Assembly (NCBI GenBank): GCA_963585895.1
Contig: OY757921.1
Location: forward strand, 85,030,952-85,094,951
Origin: Sepioteuthis lessoniana
Lineage: Eukaryota > Mollusca > Cephalopoda > Myopsida > Loliginidae
Direction of reading: 5' to 3'
DNA: 64,000 nt
Shown: positions 55,146 through 64,000 of the stretch, piece after piece
Position numbering within the stretch: the stretch's first letter is position 1
Layout: every line of letters begins with the position of its first letter
Translations under genes and position numbers: made by a program
Notes under the pieces: generated by a model
Told to the model about the DNA's origin: nothing
The model's input: the letters and a program-made list of their open reading frames with translations, nothing else
The model's database searches: none

Positions 55146-55324
55146 TTTAAACTGCGTATTTATGCTAAACTGAATTGTCTAAAATAGAACTGTTTTGACA
55201 TTAGAACTGCGTACTAGTGCTGAACTAAATTGCTCGAAATAGAAGTCTTTTTGACATCTAAACTGTGAACTTATTCTGAACTGAATTATCTGAAATAAAA
55301 CTGTCTGACATTTAAATCTGTGTA

Positions 55325-55890
55325 TTGCCCAGTTAGCTGGGGCTGTAGAATATACTGACTGCACCTCTGCAGAGGGGTAAGACCCCCCAAAAACGAGTGT
55401 CCTGGATATGACATTAAACAATCTGATAGTGAGGTTCCAGCAGGGCTGGAGCTTTGAAAAATGCGGAGTACCCCTTCATTGCCATTGCTCCCAGGTCCAC
55501 TCTGGCCCGGAGTGGTAGCACCTGATAGGGCCCTATCTATGAGTTAAATAGAACTAACAGCATACTTATGCTAAAATTAATTGAGTAAACTGAATAGCTT
55601 CAAATAGAAACGTTTTTGACAATTGAACCGTACTTACACTTAAACTGTGTGCTCATGCTTAACTGAATTATTTCAAATAGAACTGTTTTTCGACATTAAA
55701 ACTGTATTTACACTTAACTGAATTATTATATATAACTGCTTAAATAGTTTGAGATGGAAATGTTTTTGACAATTAAACTGTATACTTATGCTAAACTGAA
55801 CTGTTTTCAATAGAACAGATTATTTACATAAAAATGGATTTGGCGTTAAATAACCTACAAAGGTTGATATGCCATAAAACCAAACAAACC
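55325..55890 (+). repeat. Family D, full length, second of a tandem pair
   Basis: Head 55325-55550, array 55555-55830, shared tail to accaaaccaaac near 55893. Similar at a glance (about 95% over the head) to the copy at 43767. The 80-aa minus frame here is an artefact. Confidence 0.92.
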
Positions 55891-56204
55891 AAACTAATAT
55901 GGTACTTACATTACACGCTTTGCAAAATAATGACTAACAGATAATGTGCAAAAAAAGTAGATAATGTTCGCTGATATATAGAAATGTAATGGACTTTGTG
56001 TTATTTTTTTGTTTATGCATTCGGTTCTATAGAATTTGAATTATTGGGGGGGGGCGCATGCCTCACCGGTGGGGCGTGAGATATTTCGGTGATGCGTCTT
56101 TTGAGACCAAGTTAAGGAATATGTAAGAATGAAATATTACAGGTGGATATCAGACGTTTAGACATACCAAAGTGGGGCATGGTGCAAAATCTGTTAGGAA
56201 CCAC

Positions 56205-56440
56205 TGATTTAACCCATAGATAGAAACCTAACTGTCACTATCATCCCGGGTTTAAATAGAGCCGAGAGTAATGGCTAAGAAAGAATACACCTCATTCACC
56301 AGATTTTCAGAATTGAAGCCTCATCAGAAAGTTTTGTGTCACACCGAAGTTTCCTTTTTTGTCGGGTTGGGTTCTTATCACTCGGTAAGGAAGACAGTCG
56401 ACGTATTCTGAATTGGCCGAGATGAACAGAATTATAAAAA
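56205..56440 (-). repeat. Family D head, diverged
   Basis: Reverse order of head words (tttaacccatagatag, tcatcccgggtttaaatag, agagtaatggctaag, gaagcctcatcag) with many changes. Confidence 0.5.
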
Positions 56441-56518
56441 TAGAACAATATAAGTCATTACACAATGAGACATCAATACACCAAGAGTTTCTATCGATAC
56501 TGATAGTAACTGATTTTA

Positions 56519-57427
56519 CGAGGATCATTAAATAAGTTTCCAGACTTTTTTCGTATGGGCACTTTTATTGATAGTACATACATGAAACTCTAGTCCCCTT
56601 CGAAGTAATCTCCTCCAGCTGATGCACTTGTACAGTTCCAACAACTTCTGCAAAGCCCCATGGAAGTCCTCTTGTGTGATCGTGTCAATGACCTTCGTCA
56701 CAGCCTCTTTCATCTCCTCAATTCTCTCATAACGACAGCCTCTGAGCTTAAGGAATAACCAAAAGTCACAGGAAGGAAGCTCTGGACTATAGTGAGGTTG
56801 AGGAACTGTCTTGATGCCCATCTTGGTCAAATAGTCTGTGACAAGGATGGAGTGGTAGACTGGTGCATTGTCCTGGTGGAAAATGCCACTGACCCGATTT
56901 CAAGAGTGCAGGCCTCTTCCCAAGGAATCTCTTCCTGAACTCCCTTAAAACCTCAACATAGTAACCTTAACACTAACTCTTTGGCCAATCAACTGTTGTA
57001 TTGACTTCCTAACTCTTCCCACACTTCTCATAATCCCTTACAGACTCCCTGTCTTCCTTGAATCTCTTATGCAACTCAAAAACTGATGCTCGATTCCTGC
57101 AAGATGGTCGAAAAGCAGTCTGAAGCATTCCATACGTTTCTGTGGCATTTTTTCCATGGTTAAAACAGAATGTTATAGCATATCCTTCTTCTAAAGTGTC
57201 TTCACGTCCAGATTGCATTTTTGAAATTCACCAACGGTGACAATCAGGATTTAGTAGGGTGTATTCCAATTCCTATTATAGCTGTTCATTTAAACCTAAA
57301 TCATAAACATTGGTCAGTCATCTCATAAGATGTATATTACAACAACGTACTGGATTTTCAAGGGTCTATGACAATTTTAAATACCTAGACAAAAAATAGT
57401 CTAGAAACTTATTGAATAAACCACGCA
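56519..57427 (-). mobile_element. Mariner deletion derivative (m5)
   Basis: TA-flanked (56517-56518, 57428-57429). The minus-strand N-terminal fragment (57218-57009) has FKEDRESVRDYEKCG. The joint carries mutated TTAGGG-type units. The C-terminal fragment (56830-56528) has CDFWLFLKLRGCRYERIEEM and EDFHGALQKLLE. Same architecture as m1 to m3. Confidence 0.87.
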
Positions 57428-57429
57428 TA

Positions 57430-58150
57430 TATACGCGTGCGTGTTTGTGTCGGAAAGAGGTGTAAATGAGTGAATAAAACCCCGATCTAAAAACAACATT
57501 TTTATTTCTTTATATTTAGTGAAAGGTTGTTTTTTTTTTTTAAATAGAAGTTACAAAGTCTTTTCTATTTAGAAAAGAATATATTTACGCTATGACTAAT
57601 TTTAAGAGAAAAAAAATACGGTTTATATATGAAATATAGCTTTTTTCTTAATCTTTATCTAATGGATTAACTTTTGTGTGTAAAAGACCTTTATGAGAAA
57701 AATATACTTATGCGTTAAAACTATATGAAACTGCTGCTGAAATCATTTTATCAGCAAGCATAGACTGCTATAGCAGTACTTTGAGATCTATATGAAACAA
57801 TAACATATTCATTCAATTTATGTTAATTAAAAGATGTTGAAATTAGTTCCACTCTAGCAGGAAAATAATGCAGATTTTTACTCAAGAGAAATAAACCGAA
57901 AGTTGAGTTAATAGAGAATCATTCCCTACTTACTAAACAAGTATCTATTTTTTGCCGTTTATTAAATGTAGGTAGGCTCGAAATTACATTTAAAAAAGTT
58001 GTGTTGTCCATGAATCTAATTCGTTAAAGAAATATATTTTTAACAATCCAGAATGGAAAAGATTTCTTAAATTATTTCGGGTTTTGTTCAAACAAAATTT
58101 TCGTGGCAAGTCAAATATTGTCGTCTCGGAAATCTCAATGAAATTTTAAC
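57430..58150. other. AT-rich interval, nothing recognised
   Basis: No gene or repeat seen. Confidence 0.35.
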
Positions 58151-58156
58151 AGTAGC

Positions 58157-58400
58157 ACGTAAACGCCGATTGGTCAATAAAAGCAAAAATGTCGATGAAT
58201 AAAATTACAGTTTCTCGACTTTATTTTTGGCACAAAAGTCAAGACTTTTTTTTAGTATGTAAATCATTTCAATATCCACCAATATATTTTCAAACAACAG
58301 GTAAACACCGATTGGTCAAAAAATTCAAAAATTACAGCTTGTGCCAATTTTTGCATAAAAATCAACTTTTTTTTGTACGGAAATCAGTTGATTTCTCATA
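58157..58400. repeat. Two-copy diverged tandem repeat (~145 bp)
   Basis: The string acgtaaacgccgattggtca at 58158 recurs as aggtaaacaccgattggtca at 58301, followed in both by an attacag...ttttttgcataaaa-type sequence. The second copy is shorter. Confidence 0.65.
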
Positions 58401-58595
58401 AATATATACAGGAATCCCAATCGTATTCGCATACAACCCCACTGTTTAAAACAAATGAAAACACAAACAGACCTCATAATATTAAAATCAATAATATGAT
58501 GTTGCAGTTTAGTGTGCATGAAACGAAGAGTCACGGGTAGTATTTAACATTCTGAATCTTGAAACTTTCAACATTTTCAGTTGGCTCTGCATGAG

Positions 58596-58822
58596 CTTCG
58601 GTTTCTTTGTTTAATGGCATATCAACCTTCGCGGGTTATTTAATACGGAAGCCATCATTGTAAACGAACAGAAGTGGAACTATTTAATTCATAGTTTGGG
58701 GTGGGGAATAAGAGGGTTCATATCTTACCCAATGGTATTAGTCAAAAAGTGAGCACAATATAGTGGGTTGAGTTCGAACTCATAACGATATCGCTGTCTA
58801 GCACTTTAGCACACGAGCCCCT
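58596..58822 (-). repeat. SINE A, old copy
   Basis: Reverse orientation: tail complement gcatatcaaccttcgcgggt, central tcatatcttacccaatggta and head complement with gagttcgaactcataac. Diverged but complete. Confidence 0.75.
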
Positions 58823-58973
58823 CTGCCTCAAATTTGGCTCTACTTAATTTTAAAATAAGATTTTGAGAAAACCCTTAAATAAATACATTATCCCATGAAG
58901 TATCTCGTGCTGCTAGCGGAAAAAAGAATTAAAAGAAAATGTGTTTTGAGGTAAATTTAACACTTATACAAAA

Positions 58974-59082
58974 ATCAGTACCATTAATTTCTATGATTAA
59001 AATCGGTCCACTGCATAGCATCGCCAATCAGTGCCATTAATTCCTATGATTAAAATCGGTCCACTGCAAAGCATCAATTGGA
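58974..59082. repeat. Two-copy 54-bp tandem repeat
   Basis: The unit tcagtaccattaatttctat ... gtccactgcatagcatc is repeated immediately with about five differences. Looks like a local duplication. Confidence 0.85.
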
Positions 59083-59099
59083 AAAGAATCAGCATTCTA

Positions 59100-59995
59100 T
59101 TCCATTAATAATACACGCACAAGTTATGAGTGTACTGTGTCGTTGATGGACCACTGAATTGAGAGAGACTGACAATTAGATATTTCTCGTGGCTCGCTTT
59201 TGATACCAATAACCATACTCTTCAATCTGGGTGATCAAAACTTTCTTGACTGACAGGCTTGATGATCAAACACACACACTATATCAGTCTGACGGCTAAA
59301 TCAGGTCTGAAGGTCGAATACTGTCTGATGGTCATATTCGAGAGGTATCCCTTTACTACTTATAAAAACATTCGCCAAAATTTCCCAACCGTCCGGCAGG
59401 AACTTCAAAGAATGGCCACTACGCTGTCTGGAATTTGTTATTTATTTTGTCTATGGTTGGAAGCCGACTAGTGATTTAGTTTATGAAGTCAAACTAAGCA
59501 GTTTCATCCACTTCCTGACATAATACAACATCAGTGATGTATGAATTCAGACCAATTTAATGTTTTATAGTCTGTAGTAAACATTGGATTACCAAATTCT
59601 CTCGTTTTAAAACTCATATTACAAAAAGTTGATAGATGAGTCAAGTCTTCCACCGCGTTCCATGTGTATATCATATTGGAACATAGACTCACTAAAGAAG
59701 TGATTCAAGGACTGCTTGAGGAAATATCTGGGTGCCTGTCACATCGACAGTCGCTGGCGGTTCATTCTACCTGAGAACCGTTACGCCAGGCATCTTACTA
59801 CTAACCGAATTCTTTCCTCCTTAAAAAAAATCATAGGTTTGTCCTTCAGGATAAAAAGACTCAGATGGAATAATGGCAACGGTATGCTATCAAACTAAAC
59901 AGAACTTCAGCTGCAGCTTGTGCCTGGCTGTTCCACATCGGCACTATAAACTGCGGACATGATTGCAGTCAATACAGACTATCTACTTTTTGGTT
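59100..59995. other. Unassigned interval
   Basis: A little richer in GC than the rest, with short frames of 60-70 aa (59259-59471, 59716-59898). None has a motif that I recognise. Confidence 0.3.
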
Positions 59996-60057
59996 TGTTT
60001 TCCATTGGTTTTACGGCATATCAACCATAATAGATTATGAAAAATTTGGTTTATTCA

Positions 60058-60607
60058 TACAGGGTCAGGCAAAATGATCTGACACATTTGTAGGTTTAAT
60101 AAAAGACAAATAAAGTAAAGAAACAAAAAAGTGTTTTTATTTTCTAAAAGTACATATTATGCCATTCTTTTTCATTAGGTATTGAAAATTAAAGCAGTAA
60201 AATGGGATCCGTTATTATCTACACATTGTCGAAGGCATTCACGAAAGTTGTCAATAACTCAGCGGGTCATTTCATGTGGAATGGCAGTAATTTGACGAAT
60301 TGCATCTAAGCTGTTCAATAGATTGAGGGCGATTACTGTATACCTTTGACTTGATGTATCCCCAGAGAGAAAAAAATTGCACGGATTTAAATCAGGTGAA
60401 CAGGCGGGTCAACCGATGTCACCACGAAATGAGATCAAATGATTAGGGAACATCTCCCTCAAAATTCCCATAGCACGTCGAGAAGGGTATTATATGAAAA
60501 AAAAAATGGCATTATATGCACTTTTCGAAAATAAAAACTTTTGTTTCTTTACTTCATTTGTCTTATTAAGCCACAAATGAGTCAGATCATTTTGCCTGAC
60601 CCTGTAT
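60058..60607 (-). mobile_element. Tc1/mariner-type element with long terminal repeats, internally deleted
   Basis: Terminal inverted repeats of about 70 bp start tacagggtcaggcaaaatga and end at 60605 (tttgcctgaccctgta), with TA at the ends. The minus-strand coding remnant near 60430-60290 reads IGWPACSPDLNPCNFFLWGY, then IKSKVYSNRPQSIEQLRCN, the C-terminal WPxxSPDLxPCDFFLWG signature of one IS630-Tc1-mariner lineage. The N-terminal and most of the catalytic domain are deleted. It is inserted next to family D tail sequence. Confidence 0.85.
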
Positions 60608-60639
60608 ATTAGATATATATGATTTAGTTTGGTTGGGTT

Positions 60640-61060
60640 TTATGGTATATCAACCATTGCAGCTTATTTAATGCCAAGTCTGGTTTATATATATGAACAT
60701 AAGTCAACAAAGTTAAATAGTTCCAAGTATTGCTCTGTGTCATTAACAATTCAATTAAACATCAGTCATTTGTTTACAGACAGTTAAATGATCAAACAGT
60801 TCTATTTCAAACAATTCAGTTTAGCATGTCATTTGTTTGAACGCAGTTTAAATGTAAAACTCATTAGATATAACCACTCTGGACCAAATTGTATCTGGGA
60901 GCTATGGCAATGAAGAGGTACTCCACATTCCAGAAAGCACCTGCAATATTCGAGCCTCACCATCAGCTTGTTTAGAGTCATATCAGGACAGTTGTTGCGT
61001 GTGTTTTGGGGGCTTACATCTCTGCAGAGATGCAGTCAGTTCATTCTACTGCTCTTTTTA
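60640..61060 (-). repeat. Family D copy
   Basis: Tail complement (tggtatatcaaccattgcag) at 60640, array to 60850, head to 61060. Another tail fragment lies at 60004-60050, on the far side of the Tc1/mariner insertion. Confidence 0.78.
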
Positions 61061-61084
61061 TAACATCAAACGAATAATTCTGTT

Positions 61085-61325
61085 GCACACTGGGTATATT
61101 TGGTTGGTTACTTGTTTAATGTCACATTATCCTCCGGTTATTTAATACCAGACACATTATTATTGAGGAAGAGTAATGGTACTTTTTAACCCCTAGCTGG
61201 AGCGATAAGCGTGGTTTATACATTTCTCAACGTTATTCGTTGAAAAGTGAACGTACTAGAGCAAATAGAGACCGAACTCGCAAACAAGGATGTGGCAATC
61301 CAACACGATAACCACCACCCCATGA
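61085..61325 (-). repeat. SINE A-like, old copy
   Basis: Diverged tail (cacattatcctccggttattt), central tagctggagcgataag and head complement ending accaccccatgac. Recognisable only by order of domains. Confidence 0.55.
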
Positions 61326-61571
61326 CAAATTCCACAGCTATATGTACGCTAGATACATACACTGACCCTTGTGAATGATCACAGATTTGTTCTGTCGTAA
61401 CATTTTAAAAGTATTTCTTTTTGTACTACAAAATAATGAGTCCATTTCGACATTTGATGGCAAAAATGATTTATGATGTCATTCGCTGATTTCCAAAGAC
61501 ATCAGTAACCTTGGAGGTGGGACCTTCCCTTGGCCATTCTCCCATTTGCGAGGGTAGAAACATTTTTTTAC

Positions 61572-61691
61572 TTCATATCAAAGCCTCTATCTCGATCTGT
61601 TTGAAAAGAAATGTATTTTGGCATCGGATAGCCTCTAGTGACCTCAACGGTTAGCCTTGAAGAGTTGATGTTGGAGGCAATAATTTTTTCA
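61572..61691 (-). CDS. Candidate 120-bp internal coding exon, gene unknown
   Basis: On the minus strand a pyrimidine-rich tract ending cttctacag (AG at 61693-61692) precedes an open stretch that starts at 61691. It ends at 61572 just before a GT donor (gtaaaa, 61571 downward). Length 120 bp, phase 2 at both ends, so it could be spliced in or out without shifting frame. The encoded peptide includes KIIASNINSSRLTVEV and RGYPMPKYISFQTDRDRGFD, with balanced composition and varied codon use, unlike the low-complexity frames elsewhere. I cannot name the protein. An alternative is chance: the frame meets a stop right after the donor. Confidence 0.4.
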
Positions 61692-61824
61692 CTGTAGAAG
61701 AAATACACACACAAAAACTTCTGCATATAGGTGTGTGTGTAAAAATGTGCATGTATATATGTGTGTCTGTACGTACATAAAATTGTTATATATATATGCT
61801 CATTTGTAAACATTATAGGTATAG

Positions 61825-62222
61825 TTTGGTTTTATGGCATATGAACCATTGAAGGTTATTAATGACAAATTCATTTTTATCCATAAGATAGATCTATTTC
61901 AAAAAGTTCAGTTTTGCATAAGTACACCGGTTCAATGTCAAAAACCGTTCCATCTCAAACAATTCGGTTTAGCATAAGCACAGTTTATTTTTATTTGGCC
62001 CATAGACAGGACCCTGTCAGGTGCTACCCCTCCAGACAAGAATTGAACTGGGAGCTATGGAAATAAAGGGTACTCTGCATTCCCTACTGCTCCCGCATTA
62101 CTGTTGCCTCACCATTTGATTGTTTAGTGTTATATCTAGAACACTCGTTCAGGTGGGTAGTTTTACGTCCCTGCAGAGATGCAGTCGGTGTATTCTAAAG
62201 CTCCAACCGAATGGGCAAATAT
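61825..62222 (-). repeat. Family D copy
   Basis: Tail complement (atggcatatgaaccattgaa), short array with gcataagtacacc and atttcaaaaagttcag words, then head (cagacaggaccctgtcagg ... caaccgaatgggca). Confidence 0.78.
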
Positions 62223-62509
62223 ATAAGATTTTTTAAATTTATATATGTGTTTTTGAATATATACACATTTATACGTATATATGAGTGTATGTGCATACAC
62301 ACACACACACACACACACAATTAATATATATTCGTTTTTATACATATTTAATAGTATTGATACTTATATGAGACCACTGGTTTCATGCCGTCTTTATACG
62401 ACAATCAGGCAGAAAAACTTACATTATATATAATTTGTTAGATATTGAGTACTCTCCAAATGAGACACTGACAACCATACACTGTTATATGAGTGTGTAG
62501 TTTTATATA

Positions 62510-62685
62510 TAAAAAGGTGGGCAAAAAATGTGAAAAGTTTATTGAATGAAGTCATATCGGCAGTCAGGGCCTTTTGACCAATTAAAAAGGTATGTCAATC
62601 GAAAAGGGGACTTGTTGAAAAACCAAAATCATTTGATCACTTTTCATGCCATAATTTTCATCAGCCTATGAACTTTTCTGCCGAC

Positions 62686-62690
<5 letters not shown>
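62510..62690. other. Possible small TIR element
   Basis: aaaaaggtgggcaaaaaatg near 62510 is loosely complementary to acttttctgccgaccctta near 62670. Weak arms, no ORF. Followed by a (TA)n array at 62690-62727. Confidence 0.25.
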
Positions 62691-62729
<39 letters not shown>

Positions 62730-62736
<7 letters not shown>

Positions 62737-62905
62737 AGAAATAGTACTTGATACCTCCTTGTTTATCAGCATTATAATCATGTAACGTGGGCAAAGTAGG
62801 ACAATCGATGGAAAGGAGTAGTGCCCTCTTCTACACCACGGTGAAGTACCTATAGAAAATTCAGCCTTCGAGTCGCCCTCTACAATGGTTGTCATCTTTA
62901 CTTTT
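62730..62905 (+). repeat. SINE C 3' part
   Basis: Follows the SINE C body (agtacttgatacctccttg ... ggaaaggagtagtgccctct ... gccctctacaatggttgtca) with the head lost next to a (TA)n-(CA)n array. Confidence 0.75.
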
Positions 62906-63079
62906 ATATATATATATATATATAAGACATTCTTTTAGATAAAGATTAGCAGTTAACGTAATAGGAATTCTGGTAATTTTTACTTACAAAATGAATTTAA
63001 AAAAAAACAAACAAACATTAAAAAAAGATGTTCGGTGAATATGAACATAAAATCATACTAATTTTTCAGTATCATTTAT

Positions 63080-63165
63080 TTTGAGTCTTTGATATGATTC
63101 GACCTGAGATTGAACTCAGATCTCCCTGGCCATTGGCGATCACTAACCATCATGCCAATGTTTAT
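63080..63165 (-). repeat. SINE C head
   Basis: B-box complement gagattgaactcagatctc and head end catcatgccaatg. The body is missing. Together with the fragment at 62730 this could once have been two copies in opposite orientation. Confidence 0.7.
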
Positions 63166-63335
63166 ATATATATCCATCCAGTCAGTCAGCGTCCAAAGAC
63201 AGTGGGTGTGGATTATTCTTGTATAGAATATATGAGGAATATCATATAAATCTATGTGAGTGCTAAATGTATGGCTATTGTTACATCACTTATTTCTTCG
63301 CAGGGATATAACAAAATTCACATTCAGAGCGTATA

Positions 63336-63539
63336 TAGTGTAATCGGATGGAAACTCTAACCTGGTTAACTTGTCATAATAAATTTATTTCGGCGGAGAA
63401 TATTACTATATTCTCCGTCTCGTCAGATGACTTTTTACATGCTTTTCTCGAAGTTGCATATATAGAGTATAATAATATTCGCCGCCGAGATGAATTTATA
63501 ATGACGACTTAACCAGGTTTCAGTTTCCATCCGATTACA

Positions 63540-63543
<4 letters not shown>
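63336..63543. mobile_element. TIR element, ~208 bp
   Basis: Arms of about 66 bp: tagtgtaatcggatggaaac at the left and its reverse complement at the right, sharing aacctggttaa and ttataatga-like words with a handful of mismatches. The centre contains a second small inverted pair (gagaatatta/taatattc). No ORF; MITE-like. Confidence 0.85.

Positions 63544-63598
<55 letters not shown>
63543..63598. repeat. (TA)n microsatellite joining two elements
   Basis: About 27 TA units lie exactly between the right end of the TIR element and the broken end of the mariner that follows. Confidence 0.95.
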
Positions 63599-63604
<6 letters not shown>

Positions 63605-64000
63605 TAACACTTTGGCCAATCAACTCTGGTGTATTGACTTCCTTACTCCTCCCACACCTATCATCATCCCTCACAGACTCCCTGCCTTCCTTGAATCTCT
63701 TATGCCACTCAAACATTGATGCTCGATTCACGCAAGATGGTCGCAAAGCTGTCTGAAGCATTCCATTCGTTTCTGTGGCATATTTTCCAAATTTAAAACA
63801 GAATTTTATTGCATATCGTTCTTCTAAAGTGTCAGATTGTATTTTTGAAATTCACCAGCTGTAAAAATCAGGGTTTAGTAGAGTATATTCCAATTGCTGC
63901 TGTAGCTGTTCATTGGAATGTGAAATCATAAAACTTGGTCAGTCTTCTCATAAGATGTATAGCAATAGCATACTGAATTTTCAAGAGTCTACGACATTTT
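63599..64000 (-). mobile_element. Mariner deletion derivative (m6), incomplete
   Basis: Minus-strand N-terminal half only: [20 protein letters not shown] and [10 protein letters not shown] at 63761-63612, with the terminal region running off the window end. The C-terminal half is absent, and the break falls in the TTAGGG-type joint (aaaccctaacac at 63599), where a (TA)n array now begins. Confidence 0.85.

Overview
This window looks like repeat-dense, gene-poor nuclear DNA from an animal, most likely a cephalopod mollusc and probably an octopus. It is AT-rich and full of long (TA)n arrays. It carries several tRNA-derived SINE families of the cephalopod type, an RTE-like LINE ending in (ATG)n, decayed mariner/Tc1 elements and foldback elements. 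No open reading frame in it looks like an intact host gene. Almost every long frame is a transposon remnant or a frame running through a microsatellite (YIYIYI-type peptides). The species call is inference from repeat style and not from a species-specific marker.

Four retroposon families make up most of the window; the names are mine. SINE A has a tRNA-like head, a central domain and a 3' tail, with copies near 10.3, 11.5, 13.3, 27.1, 38.0, 54.0 and 58.6 kb. SINE B has a different tRNA-like head but a similar central domain, with copies near 14.7-15.3, 18.9, 26.6, 41.0 and 42.6 kb. SINE C has a third tRNA-like head, with copies near 19.9, 20.2, 23.0, 47.0, 50.5 and 50.8 kb. Family D is a non-tRNA composite: a ~220-bp head, an internal variable array of ~50-bp AT-rich units, and a 3' tail nearly the same as that of SINE A. 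About twenty copies of D are present.

Other retroelements: RTE-like reverse-transcriptase copies at 15.7-16.7, 19.1-19.5, 20.6-22.1, 31.7-32.8, 40.7 and 43.0-43.5 kb; a decayed second RT of PLE-like type at 17.2-17.8 kb; the zinc-finger tail of a third LINE at 36.1-36.6 kb; and four solo LTRs of one family (6.4-7.3, 18.0-18.5, 52.3-53.0, 54.0-54.7 kb). DNA transposons: six ~0.9-kb mariner copies sharing one internal deletion, a Tc1-like element rearranged as an inverted pair (32.8-35.2 kb), two other Tc1/mariner types (36.9 and 60.1 kb) and at least seven foldback or TIR elements.

The best leads are: two RTE insertions with 5' inversions and intact target-site duplications (twin-priming signature); a solo LTR whose U3 side carries a duplicated ~193-bp block; a mariner deletion derivative with telomere-like TTAGGG at the deletion joint; tandem SINE B copies separated by three copies of one target-site duplication; the tail shared by SINE A and family D; a divergent ~200-bp satellite at 46.8-49.8 kb riddled with nested insertions; and one plausible 120-bp phase-2/2 coding exon on the minus strand at 61572-61691, the only trace of a possible host gene. 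I saw no convincing new multi-gene system.
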